NCBI RefSeq assembly: GCF_000758665.1
Contig: NZ_CP009285.1
Coordinates: 7,316,001-7,380,000, forward strand
DNA from: Paenibacillus borealis
Lineage (GTDB): Bacteria; Bacillota; Bacilli; Paenibacillales; Paenibacillaceae
DNA: 64,000 nucleotides
Direction: 5' to 3'
Shown: piece by piece, positions 54,032 to 63,887 of the stretch
Numbering within the stretch: the first letter of the stretch is position 1
How the letters are laid out: every line of letters starts with the position of its first letter
Translations under genes and position numbers: made by a program
The notes under the pieces: generated by a model
What the model was told of the DNA's origin: nothing
The model's database searches: none
The model's input: the letters and a program-made list of their open reading frames with translations, nothing else

Positions 54032-56821
54032 CTAGGCAATTCTCGTAATCATGACATAAGAGTAAGCACCATCCGGGTTAGTTGTTGCACCTGCAGTGCT
54101 AGTCATCCAAATAGCCAGCGTGCCACCTGCAGCCACCCCCAACATCAATGCTCCACTAGCGGCAGTATAGCCAGAACTTCCGGGCCGTGTATGAGAAATA
54201 ACTGATGTAACCCCGGAGCTTGAACCTACTGCTAGTTTCAATTCAGCCCCGCCCGTGGCATTAGTGAACTGAATTGAGGCTGTAATCGCGTACACACCCG
54301 CCATTTTAGCGGTAAAGACGCCCGTTGTCGGATCATACTCTCCTAGATTGTCGTTACCTTCCGATCCATAAATAACCTTTGTCCAAACGTTCGTGGCTAT
54401 GGTTTGTTGAGCATTATGAGTGCCGTAGATAAATGATCGTGCCGACCATGTATTATCTCCCCATGGGTTAATAACTCCACCATTTGCCCCATCAAGGGCA
54501 CCACTCATTATAGTTCCCGAAGTGTTAACGAGCGCCCCGCCACTTGGAAGAATAGCCGTGGTGTTTCCGGTTCCTGCGCAATTTATAACGGTTACTTGCC
54601 CCTTCTCCACATGAATTGCAACACTGCGATTAGATATTGTACACCCTTCGACTAATCCACATTGATTAAAGAAGGTAATTCCTGTGTTAGCGCTAGAAGC
54701 ATTCACTATACAGCTAGTAAAATCGCACTTCCCACCATCATACGCATAAAATGGCGACTGAGTGGTAGAGGTTGCTGTAAAACCATTAACTACAACACGA
54801 ATACATCTCGCGGCGGTGAATGATCGAATAGACGCCGAAGTGCCATTAAACGCAACATAACCCGCACCATTAGTCCCGGATATAATCACATCTTCTGCAT
54901 AAGTCCCAGCCGCAACGTTGACAGCAACCGTGTGATTAACCACCTGCGGAATCATGCTAATCGCTTTGCCGATCGTCTTGAACGCCCCACCCGCAGTATT
55001 AGCCAGCCCTGTATTCCCATCATTACCATCCGTCCGCACATAGTAAGTAATATCCGCCGTGGTCTGCTGCGGTGTAGCGGTTAGATTGGCCTTAGTATTC
55101 AGCTGCCCTTGAATCCCCGCTGTCACGCCGTCCAGGTAACCAAACTCTGCATTGGACACAACACCTGTCCCGATCTTGGTAGCATCAATAGCTGCTGCGG
55201 TATTAACGTCAGCATTAACAATCGCCCCTGCGGTGATTGTAGCCGTCCCCGCTCCTGCAGCCATCGTGATATCTCCGGAGATAGCCGGGAGACGCGCGGC
55301 GGCAAGCGTTCCGCTCGACAAGTCCGCAGCGGATCGTGTAGGCAAGTCCGCCAAGGATGCCCCTGTTTTGCTGAGCTTGCTCCAGGCAATGGCTGCAGCG
55401 GCATTTACATCCGCATCCACAATTACACCGGCTGCAATCGCAGTCACACCGTCCCCTGTACTGGTTACATCACCTGTATGATTAGGGTGGGTGTATACCG
55501 TGGCATTCGTGCCATTGATGGTGATTACTCCGTTTGAGGCCGAATTGGCTACAACAGTAGCCCCGGCTGCAATGCCGTCCAGCTTGGCTTTATCTGCGGC
55601 CGACTCCAGTCCGGCAGTTGTCGTAGTTGCTACAGCGGTTGAGGCTTTAGCATTCCAGGTTGATTTTTCAGTATCGGTGACGAATCTATTCGAAGCATCT
55701 TGCACAATGATGCCTGGTGGATGTGTGGCTGGGTGAGTATAGTTATTGGCTCCTGCTGCTACTCCATCCAGTTTCGCCTTATCGGCAGCCGATTGAAATC
55801 CGGCTACTGTTGTTGTAGCCACTGCGTGCGCCGCGCCTCCAGAACCAATATGAGAGGTTAAATTAGCCTGGACGGCATTAGCCTTAGCCGTAGCATCCGT
55901 CGCAGCCGCTGCCTGAGCAGCGGCCGCTTTTGTGGTTGCGTCAGCTGCCGCTGCGGTCTTGGCAGCATCCGCCTTGTCCTGTGCTCCCGCCGGTGTCTCC
56001 TTAGCGTTCCATGCCGTCCGCTCCGCCGCCGTAAGATGCCGCGTGGCATCATCCGCATGCGCCTTAGCCGCTTCCAGCGTTGTGGCCGGCGCAGTCCGCC
56101 AAGAAGACTTGCCTGTGATAGATTTGATCATATTGGCCAGCCAGCCCAGCAGGGTTGTAATAGTGCCAGAATCTCCTGTCGGGGCTGTGGCATCTGATAT
56201 TGTCCGGTTGCCTATAACCGCGTCTGATGCAGACGCGGCTCCGCCAGCCCCCGCCGTAATTCCCGAGAGTTTGTTCTTCTCGGTCGTGGTGTAGTCATTG
56301 GCGGACAGCCCCTTGCCAGATACCTTATCTACCTTAGCAGCGTCAACAGCGTCCAACTCGGACTTTTTCGCGAATACTAGTGATTCATCAATCACCGCCT
56401 TAATATTCGCCGCCGTCCCAACGACAACAACGCAGTCAAATGCCTTCTCAATGATATCCGTTCCGCCGCCGGGCGCGATATAATCCGCTGTCACTCCGGC
56501 ATTGGCATAGGCGTACAGGATCTCTCCGCCATCCGGATCTTGAGCAAATACCCCAACCTCCCGGAAATAAAAGCCTGTGGTGATATCGGCGTTGGACAGA
56601 GTCGTGCCGATAATCACTTTGTTAGGCGGTTGCATCTGAAGACGGGCAATAGGCAAACTTTTCTTGAGGGATATCAGCGCATTTAGCGCTGGTACGGATT
56701 GTCCGCTAAGCGATCCGTCGCCAATGGCGATCCTGGTATAGTTGAGCTGTGCTCCCGCCTGTGCTTTTCCTTGCAGTGCCAATCCTTTATTGGTTAATGT
56801 CATGCCTCCAAATACTGCCAC
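54032..56821 (-). CDS. Tail-collar fibre with beta-helix and C1q-like end (cluster 2)
   Basis: 929 residues, GTG start with GGGAGG seven nt upstream. Residues 1-165 are the tail-collar N-terminal domain (MTLTNKGLALQGKAQAGAQL, ITTGFYFREVGVFA). Then a ~450-residue shaft of Ala/Thr/Asp repeats, with two copies of an SAADKAKLDGxAAGA motif and two NADVN/DADVN-type repeats, plus GDVTSTGDGVTAI and SNAEFGYLDGVT shared with the cluster 1 fibre. From about residue 600, YYVRTDGNDGNTG...FKTIGKAI starts a right-handed beta-helix (pectate-lyase-like); the last ~130 residues (GVFTAKMAGVYAITASIQF) look C1q/TNF-like. Likely receptor-binding, possibly glycan-degrading. Confidence 0.85.
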   Translation of the reverse strand: MAVFGGMTLTNKGLALQGKAQAGAQLNYTRIAIGDGSLSGQSVPALNALISLKKSLPIARLQMQPPNKVIIGTTLSNADITTGFYFREVGVFAQDPDGGEILYAYANAGVTADYIAPGGGTDIIEKAFDCVVVVGTAANIKAVIDESLVFAKKSELDAVDAAKVDKVSGKGLSANDYTTTEKNKLSGITAGAGGAASASDAVIGNRTISDATAPTGDSGTITTLLGWLANMIKSITGKSSWRTAPATTLEAAKAHADDATRHLTAAERTAWNAKETPAGAQDKADAAKTAAAADATTKAAAAQAAAATDATAKANAVQANLTSHIGSGGAAHAVATTTVAGFQSAADKAKLDGVAAGANNYTHPATHPPGIIVQDASNRFVTDTEKSTWNAKASTAVATTTTAGLESAADKAKLDGIAAGATVVANSASNGVITINGTNATVYTHPNHTGDVTSTGDGVTAIAAGVIVDADVNAAAAIAWSKLSKTGASLADLPTRSAADLSSGTLAAARLPAISGDITMAAGAGTATITAGAIVNADVNTAAAIDATKIGTGVVSNAEFGYLDGVTAGIQGQLNTKANLTATPQQTTADITYYVRTDGNDGNTGLANTAGGAFKTIGKAISMIPQVVNHTVAVNVAAGTYAEDVIISGTNGAGYVAFNGTSASIRSFTAARCIRVVVNGFTATSTTQSPFYAYDGGKCDFTSCIVNASSANTGITFFNQCGLVEGCTISNRSVAIHVEKGQVTVINCAGTGNTTAILPSGGALVNTSGTIMSGALDGANGGVINPWGDNTWSARSFIYGTHNAQQTIATNVWTKVIYGSEGNDNLGEYDPTTGVFTAKMAGVYAITASIQFTNATGGAELKLAVGSSSGVTSVISHTRPGSSGYTAASGALMLGVAAGGTLAIWMTSTAGATTNPDGAYSYVMITRIA

Positions 56822-56833
56822 ATGTTTCCCTCC

Positions 56834-57385
56834 CTAAATCGTAATGTGTTCCCCGAAATGTAAAAAGCCGCCGAAGTAAAAGGGCAGCTGCTCAGCTTGT
56901 GAAATTGTGACGCTGTCCAGCACAGCTGATAAACGTTTGACTGCATCGACAGCGGCAATGAACTCCTGTGCCCGCTCCGCAGTCACATCGGCATTGTTGG
57001 TGACTACCCGGAAATGATGCGGATCCCCGCCATACTGCCACCATTCTTCCACTGCACCTTGGCCAAACAAGATCGCAATCAGGTCCTCTACCGCTCCGGC
57101 TGTACCTTTATGCCTGTGAAATGGGATTGCATTTTGGATCAGCAGCCGCTTTTGATCCAAAGGCAGATCGGGATCATAATAGGGCGGCTTGAACTGCCAG
57201 GCCAGTTCATCTGCTTCTGCATTAGTCCACTCTGCTGACCGCCCGAACAGCTCCAGGCCAGCAATCATTCTGCTTGTCTCTTGCAGCTGTATATCCAGTG
57301 CAACAGCAGCCGCAGCCATAGCAGGATCATTACGGATGGGAAGCGGCAGCAGATCAAACAGACTTACGGTCTGAATATTAATCAT
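56834..57385 (-). CDS. Tail protein I-like (P2 gpI family)
   Basis: 183 residues starting at MINIQTVSLFDLLPLP with GGAGG eight nt upstream, overlapping the J-like stop. LPIRNDPAMAAAAVALD, LAWQFKPPYYDPDLP and HRHKGTAGAVEDLIAILFG are gpI signatures; the FGGFLHFGEHITI end is typical. A baseplate component between J and the fibre. Confidence 0.9.
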   Translation of the reverse strand: MINIQTVSLFDLLPLPIRNDPAMAAAAVALDIQLQETSRMIAGLELFGRSAEWTNAEADELAWQFKPPYYDPDLPLDQKRLLIQNAIPFHRHKGTAGAVEDLIAILFGQGAVEEWWQYGGDPHHFRVVTNNADVTAERAQEFIAAVDAVKRLSAVLDSVTISQAEQLPFYFGGFLHFGEHITI

Positions 57386-58505
57386 CTGCCAGCCCTCCAT
57401 AAGTAATTGTCGTTGTGCCAGTCTGAGCGATCTGGGTTGCTGACAAAACCGTGTACCCGGGCGCTGCCGCGACCACCCGTAGCGCCCCGGCGGCCATGAT
57501 TCGGGCTATCAACTCCGAGGGGTTAATATCCCGTCCCAGCTTGGAACGCTGCCAGAGCTGATAAGCAGCAACTGCCGCCGATACGGCTGCCTGGATACCA
57601 GGTACCTCAGCAGCCCGGCTGCGGCTGATATAATAGGTAACTGCTGTGTTAAAGCTGACTGGTTGTGGCGCACTCACGGTTACCAGGTCTGTCAGTGGCC
57701 GGATCCCCCGGTCTTCCAAGGTCTCGGCAATGGAACTCAGCACATCTTCACCGGGTATCTGCCCCTCGGCAAGTAAAGGGACGACCGTAACACGGCCTGC
57801 TGCCGGAGAGTACGCATGAACATCCAGGATCGCAGAGGATGTGGACTTGGCCCAGAATTCGTAAGCTCCCTGTGGACCAGCCGTCGAATAGGATTCCGGT
57901 GCGTTGCGGATACGTTCTTTGAAAGCTTCATCCGTTTCTGCAGCGGCTCCACCGGAGCTGGTTGTCAGATTGGTTACAGATTGGACAAAGGGCAACGGGT
58001 CCATCTGAACGTTAATCTGCCCGGGTAAGAATCCGTTCCCTATCGTTCCGGAGTCGGAGCATTGTGCCGTTGCAATACCCGCCGTCTCTCCCGCCGGAAT
58101 TTCCAAATACTCCGTAGTTGTAAAATAGATTGAACCATTGCCGCCCTGCGCCCCAACGCGGGTTCCTGCAGGAATCGAAGTCACTGAAGCCAGCGGAATG
58201 GATAAAACAAACTGAAGAGTGACGATTGCCGCCGACGCCTTCAAGCGCTTCGAACCCTGAAAAACGCCCATATGATCCAGGAGCGTCCCGGAGGCGTAGC
58301 GCAGCAGATTTGCTTTTGACGTCTGATTAATAAGCACCTTCTGCTGTACAATGACCGCTGCCAGCGAGGACAAAAAAAGCCGCACCGGATCGGCGGGCTG
58401 CAAAGTGCGTCCAGCAAGGCCTTCATATATAGTGATCACATTCTGCTGTATGGCTGCTGCGTCCTCTTCGACGAAGAGAATTTCCGGTAATTCAGCATAT
58501 TCCAA
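57378..58505 (-). CDS. Baseplate J-like protein (P2 gpJ family)
   Basis: 375 residues. PADPVRLFLSSLAAVIVQQKVLINQT near the N-terminus, GTLLDHMGVFQGSKRLKASAA, SAPESYSTAGPQGAYEFWAKS-like region (NAPESYSTAGP) and the C-terminal WQRSKLGRDINPSELIARI are gpJ motifs. Baseplate wedge. Different in sequence from the XkdT-type J of cluster 1. Confidence 0.92.
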   Translation of the reverse strand: MEYAELPEILFVEEDAAAIQQNVITIYEGLAGRTLQPADPVRLFLSSLAAVIVQQKVLINQTSKANLLRYASGTLLDHMGVFQGSKRLKASAAIVTLQFVLSIPLASVTSIPAGTRVGAQGGNGSIYFTTTEYLEIPAGETAGIATAQCSDSGTIGNGFLPGQINVQMDPLPFVQSVTNLTTSSGGAAAETDEAFKERIRNAPESYSTAGPQGAYEFWAKSTSSAILDVHAYSPAAGRVTVVPLLAEGQIPGEDVLSSIAETLEDRGIRPLTDLVTVSAPQPVSFNTAVTYYISRSRAAEVPGIQAAVSAAVAAYQLWQRSKLGRDINPSELIARIMAAGALRVVAAAPGYTVLSATQIAQTGTTTITYGGLADD

Positions 58506-58508
58506 CGT

Positions 58509-58838
58509 CTATTCCTCCTCTGCCAGAGTATATTTCACTACAACTGCCAAACGGCCGTTAAGCGAGTTTTCTTTATCTTTGTGAAAAGAAACATCGGCTA
58601 CCGAGGCGCGCGGTTCCTGTTCTGTAATGGCTGTGATGATTTCTGCGGTCAGGCGGGTTTCGGCAATGAATGCAGGCTCATCAATAATCGTGTAATCCAG
58701 GCCAACCTCCCGGACCAACGGAGCGCTTCCCCACGGAGTAGCTAGGATCATCCGAATATTCTGAGAGACTTCTTCCTCAACCGTTAACGGACTGAAATTG
58801 ATCAGGGTGGGCTGTGTCATATCCACGGTATACATCAT
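58509..58838 (-). CDS. Baseplate wedge protein W-like (gp25/gpW family)
   Basis: 109 residues. VEEEVSQNIRMILATPWGSAPLVREVGLDY is the lysozyme-like gp25/gpW wedge signature. Follows the U/tail protein with 4-nt overlap and precedes J by 3 nt, the P2 order V-W-J-I-H being kept except for the inserted U-like gene. Confidence 0.9.
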   Translation of the reverse strand: MMYTVDMTQPTLINFSPLTVEEEVSQNIRMILATPWGSAPLVREVGLDYTIIDEPAFIAETRLTAEIITAITEQEPRASVADVSFHKDKENSLNGRLAVVVKYTLAEEE

Positions 58839-59275
58839 TTCACATACTCCTCAAGTGAGATTGTGACCTGTGCGTCCAAAACATTGCCGATGCTATCCAG
58901 CCTGCTCCAATCCTGGGACAACCCGCTGATCACCCACAGTCCGACTCCCACATTCTTACGTCCTATGACAAGCGGCATCGCTTTACCGGCACGATCGAGT
59001 TCTGTGAGCCTATCGAGTTCTTTACGCGGATTAAGGCCAAGCGCAGCGGAGAAATGGACCGCAAACGAAACAGAATCTGCCCCGGGTCCCACAAATTCCT
59101 TTTTGGGCTTTTGACCGATAATGTCGTGCTGTGCCCACCGGCTGGAGCTGCTCCGCTTGAATTCATCTATAGTGCGAATTGCACCTTCCGCAACGACAAA
59201 AACGACCGGCCCTAAACTGCCAATCTTGTTCATTTTATATTCTTGTGTTTGGTCTGACTTAGCTATACTGCTCAT
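58835..59275 (-). CDS. P2 gpU-like tail protein
   Basis: About 146 residues if the ATG at 59273-59275 is used (within the end of the V-like gene); another at 59233 has no ribosome binding site. IGSLGPVVFVV, SRWAQHDIIGQKPKKEFVGPGAD and GLNPRKELDRLTELDRAGKAMPLVIG are gpU-family features. In P2, gpU ends the tail tube. Here it sits between V and W rather than after T. Confidence 0.85.
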   Translation of the reverse strand: MSSIAKSDQTQEYKMNKIGSLGPVVFVVAEGAIRTIDEFKRSSSSRWAQHDIIGQKPKKEFVGPGADSVSFAVHFSAALGLNPRKELDRLTELDRAGKAMPLVIGRKNVGVGLWVISGLSQDWSRLDSIGNVLDAQVTISLEEYVK

Positions 59276-59696
59276 CCTGTTCCACCACCCCACCATCATT
59301 AAATACGCTGGCCGACACCTTGCCTGTTACTGTTAAATCTCCCTCGATCCTCACCCCGCCGCTACCTTTAACATTCAGTCTTTTGGCCGTACGGTCATAA
59401 TAGACATAACTGCCATCCTCAAACCATACCCCCCGCTGATCCTTGCTGCCTGAAGGCTGATCGTCTTCTGCAAAGTACGTTCCCAAGCAAAAACCTGCCG
59501 AACGCCCGTTATCCAGAAAAACGCACAGCACCCTCTCGCCCGGCAGCGGTATCGCATTGCCCCTTCCCCAACCGCCCGGCGTGAGAACCGGCAATTCGCC
59601 AGAAACCATATCATCGCGGTCTGCAAAAGAAACCCTGACACTTCCCGCTGCCACATTAACTGTGGATACCCTGCCAATAAGAATCAATTCTACCAC
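59259..59696 (-). CDS. Baseplate spike protein V-like
   Basis: 145 residues. N-terminal OB-like domain (LIGRVSTVNVAAGSVRVSFAD, LPVLTPGG, LPGERVLCVFLDNG, GFCLGTYF) and a short C-terminal beta repeat (RLNVKGSGGVRIEGDLTVTG) that would form the trimeric needle. P2 gpV pierces the target envelope. Overlaps the D-like gene by 7 nt. Confidence 0.9.
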   Translation of the reverse strand: MVELILIGRVSTVNVAAGSVRVSFADRDDMVSGELPVLTPGGWGRGNAIPLPGERVLCVFLDNGRSAGFCLGTYFAEDDQPSGSKDQRGVWFEDGSYVYYDRTAKRLNVKGSGGVRIEGDLTVTGKVSASVFNDGGVVEQDEQYS

Positions 59697-60721
59697 CCCA
59701 ATACTTTGCGAATTTCCAGATTTGTTGTGTACCCGTTGCTTCCAATCGAATGCCTGGCGGATTCTATGATGTATTTCCCGTCAAACCGCTGCCAGCCCTT
59801 GATATTAATGGTTAGTCCCGTAGCCATCCGCATATCACCCATTAGGGAAAGCGTCCCTCTTCCGCCTTCTTTATTGCGTTCCCGAAGCCTTTTGCGGGCT
59901 AGACGCAATGCATCAGCCTGGCTATCGACTTGCTCATTGATCTTAAGCACAGGACCACTCTTCGGCGCACCCTCAGGTGTGTAAGTAGCCTTTAGGGGCT
60001 CTTTGCCCTGGGGAGGCGTATACGTAACCGTACAGGCCCGGAAAGCCGCATATGCAGTATTTAGCGCAAAGCTGTACCCTGTCACATTAGCCTCCCCGCG
60101 CACAATCGTCGCGACCGCTGCTTTTTGTTCATATTCCCTTTCATCAAAAAGAACCACACTCCCGCCGGATACTTTAATGGCGATGCCCTCTTGAGTAGCT
60201 GTGTTCAGCAAAAAGGCCAAGTCCGACATCTCCGACTGCTCCAGACGTTCATAAGAAGGATTGTCCTGTGCCTCATAAATTAGTTTCAGTTTAGCGCGTT
60301 TGGCAACTTGAGCGGCTACCGTTTTCAGATTGGTTTTCTCCCAGCTGCGCGAACTGCGTTGCATCCGAATCTCGGAGGTGATGGGAAGTGAAACCGCCTT
60401 AATGGATATCGTGTCAGGGGGACCGTTAAAATCAATACTGTCCACCTCAAAGGTTCCCAGCGGCAGCTTCTTGATCTCACCCGGCTTCCCCCAGTTGACA
60501 GTCCGGATGGAAGCAACCAGCTGATCTCCTTCAACAGGTGCCCAAGGTCCCTGCCAATTGCGATCCCGGTCCTCCAGCGAAACTGTAAGATCGTCCAGAG
60601 AACCGGAGGCAGCATCGTTATATTGAAAGTCAGTTAGCGATTTCGCAATATCCACCGTGACATCCTTCCCGTTATACCGAAGCTCCAGTACTGCTCTGCG
60701 TGCGTCCTGCATGGATTCCAT
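59690..60721 (-). CDS. Late control D-like baseplate hub protein
   Basis: 343 residues from the ATG after GGGGGTG. VELRYNGKDVTVDI-like start (LELRYNGKDVTVDIAKSLTDF), LKTVAAQVAKRAKLKLIYEA, SDLAFLLNTATQEGIAIKV, RKRLRERNKEGGRGTLSLMGD and YIIESARHSIGSNGYTTNLEI match gpD (pfam Phage_GPD). Forms the hub with X and V. Start lies a few nt after the X stop. Confidence 0.92.
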   Translation of the reverse strand: MESMQDARRAVLELRYNGKDVTVDIAKSLTDFQYNDAASGSLDDLTVSLEDRDRNWQGPWAPVEGDQLVASIRTVNWGKPGEIKKLPLGTFEVDSIDFNGPPDTISIKAVSLPITSEIRMQRSSRSWEKTNLKTVAAQVAKRAKLKLIYEAQDNPSYERLEQSEMSDLAFLLNTATQEGIAIKVSGGSVVLFDEREYEQKAAVATIVRGEANVTGYSFALNTAYAAFRACTVTYTPPQGKEPLKATYTPEGAPKSGPVLKINEQVDSQADALRLARKRLRERNKEGGRGTLSLMGDMRMATGLTINIKGWQRFDGKYIIESARHSIGSNGYTTNLEIRKVLGW

Positions 60722-60726
60722 CCGGC

Positions 60727-60927
60727 TCACCCCCTTCTCCATGGAGGTAATGAGCTGGAGGTGTCAGCCGGCAACTCCGGTACATTCAGCACAATATTGC
60801 TGGAAAACACACTGACCGGAGCATGTGCTGGATTAGCATTCAGGAGCAGAGCCATGAATTGGGCGTCACCATATAGTTTAAAAGCTATTCCATCCCACAT
60901 ATCTCCCTGCACGGTTCTATAGATCAT
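60727..60927 (-). CDS. Tail protein X-like (LysM-like)
   Basis: 66 residues. TVQGDMWDGIAFKLYGDAQFM and NIVLNVPELP are gpX signatures, a small LysM-like fold at the hub. 4-nt ATGA overlap with the tape measure stop. Confidence 0.93.
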   Translation of the reverse strand: MIYRTVQGDMWDGIAFKLYGDAQFMALLLNANPAHAPVSVFSSNIVLNVPELPADTSSSLPPWRRG

Positions 60928-63884
60928 TGGAAGCTCACCCGCCTCTGCTGCTGGAGCATGGCCTTGAAGCGGCGTTCAAAACCGTCCTCCGTTTGTTTCA
61001 AGGCCTCACGCAGCTGTTCGACCACAGATTTATCCCCGCCCTGGAGGGTGATACTTGGGGCCCACGTTACATGAATATCTCCATTGTTACCGGAATTGTT
61101 ATTGTAGCCCATCAAATCATTTGCCTTTTCCAATAAAGATCGGGACCGTGGCTTCTGATTTAATGGAATGGCCATTTCGGGACCGGCTTCACCAAATATA
61201 GATGGAACATATGCGATTCCGCCTTCAGCGTATTCCGCAATTTTTGGACCACCATAGAGCGGCAAATATGGCTTTCCTTTCGAATTGGCCGTTTTTCGCC
61301 CCTCATCTCCCGCAACATTGAAATTTGAAACCTCTCCGATCTGCTGCCATAGGACCTGAACATTCACTATCTTTTCAGCAGGCAGTTTATCCACCTCATT
61401 ATTAAGGCTTGCCGTATCAATCAATGCTTGAGTGATCTGTTCTTTTTGAGCAATGGACAAATCCTTGTATTTCGCTACTTGCTCTTCTAAGGTGCCCCCA
61501 AGATCAAGCTCAATCAATTTTTTTTGGGCATTGTAATAAGAGAGCATGCTGCTTTCAGCTTCTTTTTTATCACTTTCGGTCTCTTTGATTTCAGTGTACT
61601 GGTCATCAAAGGAAGTCCTATACTTTTCGTAATCTTGTTTGATCGACTCAATAGCCCAACCGCCGGAAACATCGTATTCTGTACCCTGAGCTTTATTGAT
61701 TTTATCTCTTAATGCATCTATTTGTACTACTTTCTCCTTTTCGCTTCCCTTTCCATTCCAAATCTCATCAAGCTGATTCACGTATTGGCGATAATCTTGA
61801 AATTTCGCCATATTAGTATCATATTTAGCGTACTGCTCGGCGAGTTTCTCAGTCGATGCTGTATATTCATCCTCCAAATCAGGTAATTTCGCCTGAGCTG
61901 AAAGTACATCATGCTCTAATTCTCGCCGGCTCATGTCCTCCTGCGCTTTGGCAAGATTCCCGACAAGTCCAAGCTGATCGCTGAATCTGCCACTTTTTAA
62001 GTCTTCCGCAGACAGAATATCCGGATTCATGTCAATAAGCTCTTGTTCCACAAGCTTCTGCTTTCGCCTGGCTTCTGCCAATTCAGCAGCAGGAGTTTTG
62101 GCGTCCTTAAGCTTCCCTGTCAACCGGTCATACTCGGTAATTAGACCCTGGGTTTTTGCAGTCGTCTCCTCAATTCCGGCATAATTGGAATAGGATTCAT
62201 CCAGCGCATCCCCCATATTCAAAAGCTCCAGGCGCGCATCCTCCTGATGCTTTCTGAAGGCTATGACTCCTGCAGCGGCCAACCCTATACCCGCTACGGT
62301 GAGACCCAACGGATTCGTGAGCATACCCAGCGCCCCGGCAATTCCTCCAGCTGCTCCGCTGGCTCCTCTGGCCGCCGTGATAATCTTGGAGAATTCCTGG
62401 ACAATCTTGACTGTTTTTGTAGCCAGCATCGCAGCAGGAACCGCAAGACCGATTACCATCAGCGGCTCTTTGTTGTCTGAAACCCAGCCTGTTAAGCCCT
62501 GAAGCGCGGGCATCAAGTTTTCTCCCATGGGAACTACAAGACTTGCCATCAGCTCCCGTCCCATTGCCGCAAACTGCTCTGAGAGTGTATTGTCTTTTAT
62601 CGCCGCTACTTCCTCCATGGTCTGCCTGGTCATATCAAACTGATTGCGGGTTTGGCCAAGCGCCAGCACTGCCTTGTTCCCTATTTCCTCAAATTGAGAG
62701 CCGAACAGAGTACCGGCAAGCGCTGCTTGATGAACCGGATCCTTGATGGCCTTCAGTTTCACAATAACCTGATTCATTGCATCCTTACTGGTAATCGATC
62801 CGTCTGCCAACCCTTTAAAGAGGCTATCGCCGCCGCCGAGCGTCTTTTGCAGTTGAAGCATAGCCTTTTTGGCCGAATCTCCTCCCGCCTTCAAGTCTCC
62901 AACCAGTGCAAGGGCACCCTTTTGTCCGGCGGCTTTTACCAAATCGGCAAATTCCTTCGACTTCGTCCCGCCACTGACAAGCGCGGCGCTGAATTGATCC
63001 AGCTGCTTAGGAGCAAACAGCTCGTAGACGGCGGCCTTTGCAGTATCCGAGCCTGCTTTAACGTTTGATCCAAATTTTTTCACAATGTCGGCAACACCAT
63101 CAAGCGAGTCCGCTCCGTTGTCCATGCCTGCACTTAATAATTCAAACATCTCGTCGGCAGAATAACCCATCTTCTGAAAATCATCGCTGTATTTCCCTAT
63201 TGCACTCAAAAGTCCGCCGGATGTGTTCAGCCCCTTCTGCGCGCCTTGAGCCATCAGATTATAGGCTTGTTCCGAGGAGATGCCGAATTTGCGCATCATA
63301 GCGTCAACTGCTTGTACAGAGCCAGCTATATCTCCCTTAAAAACATCACGATACGTCATAGCCGTCTGCGTTGTCTTCTCCAGCTCTTCTCCTGTTTGCT
63401 GCAGAATTTGTTTCACTGTTCCTACGGCGTCACCGATATCTTCATAGTTCTCACCATAATTCTGGCTGTACAGGTTATTAGAGATATCTTTCATTCCACT
63501 CATTTCTTTGGCGGTCAACCCGGTTGCAGCCTGAAGCTGCGCCATCGCCCCGGAAGAATCATTTACAGCCGCCCATACCGCCTTCAGAGGTTCAACGGCT
63601 TTTTGCAGCATGGAGAAGTCCACTTCTTTGACTGCATCTTTAAGCTTGTCACCGAGTTTTCCGGCCTTGTCGCCTACCTCCTCAATGCTGTCATCCGCCT
63701 GATCAGCCTCTCTCCGCAGTACATCGAAATACCCCCTGCTGACCATTTCCTGCAGAACCCGGTCCAAATCCTGAATATGATGTTCCGCTTCCCCGACAGA
63801 ACGTTGGAAAGCAGGAGTCACCAATAAATTCAGCTGAAGAATAATCTCATTAATGCTGCCGCTTGAATTGCCTGTCCCTGCCAT
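60924..63884 (-). CDS. Tape measure protein, cluster 2 (TP901 type)
   Basis: 986 residues. N-terminal coiled coil, then TP901-type core (MKDISNNLYSQNYGENYEDIG, GQEL-like helix, MMRKFGISSEQAYNLMAQGAQKGLN) around residues 130-330, hydrophobic segments near 465-555, long charged helices (590-790) and a C-terminal GEAGPEMAIPLNQK motif common in these proteins. Longer than the cluster 1 tape measure by ~380 residues, implying a tail about 55-60 nm longer. GGAGG before ATG. Confidence 0.93.
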   Translation of the reverse strand: MAGTGNSSGSINEIILQLNLLVTPAFQRSVGEAEHHIQDLDRVLQEMVSRGYFDVLRREADQADDSIEEVGDKAGKLGDKLKDAVKEVDFSMLQKAVEPLKAVWAAVNDSSGAMAQLQAATGLTAKEMSGMKDISNNLYSQNYGENYEDIGDAVGTVKQILQQTGEELEKTTQTAMTYRDVFKGDIAGSVQAVDAMMRKFGISSEQAYNLMAQGAQKGLNTSGGLLSAIGKYSDDFQKMGYSADEMFELLSAGMDNGADSLDGVADIVKKFGSNVKAGSDTAKAAVYELFAPKQLDQFSAALVSGGTKSKEFADLVKAAGQKGALALVGDLKAGGDSAKKAMLQLQKTLGGGDSLFKGLADGSITSKDAMNQVIVKLKAIKDPVHQAALAGTLFGSQFEEIGNKAVLALGQTRNQFDMTRQTMEEVAAIKDNTLSEQFAAMGRELMASLVVPMGENLMPALQGLTGWVSDNKEPLMVIGLAVPAAMLATKTVKIVQEFSKIITAARGASGAAGGIAGALGMLTNPLGLTVAGIGLAAAGVIAFRKHQEDARLELLNMGDALDESYSNYAGIEETTAKTQGLITEYDRLTGKLKDAKTPAAELAEARRKQKLVEQELIDMNPDILSAEDLKSGRFSDQLGLVGNLAKAQEDMSRRELEHDVLSAQAKLPDLEDEYTASTEKLAEQYAKYDTNMAKFQDYRQYVNQLDEIWNGKGSEKEKVVQIDALRDKINKAQGTEYDVSGGWAIESIKQDYEKYRTSFDDQYTEIKETESDKKEAESSMLSYYNAQKKLIELDLGGTLEEQVAKYKDLSIAQKEQITQALIDTASLNNEVDKLPAEKIVNVQVLWQQIGEVSNFNVAGDEGRKTANSKGKPYLPLYGGPKIAEYAEGGIAYVPSIFGEAGPEMAIPLNQKPRSRSLLEKANDLMGYNNNSGNNGDIHVTWAPSITLQGGDKSVVEQLREALKQTEDGFERRFKAMLQQQRRVSFQ

Positions 63885-63887
63885 AAG

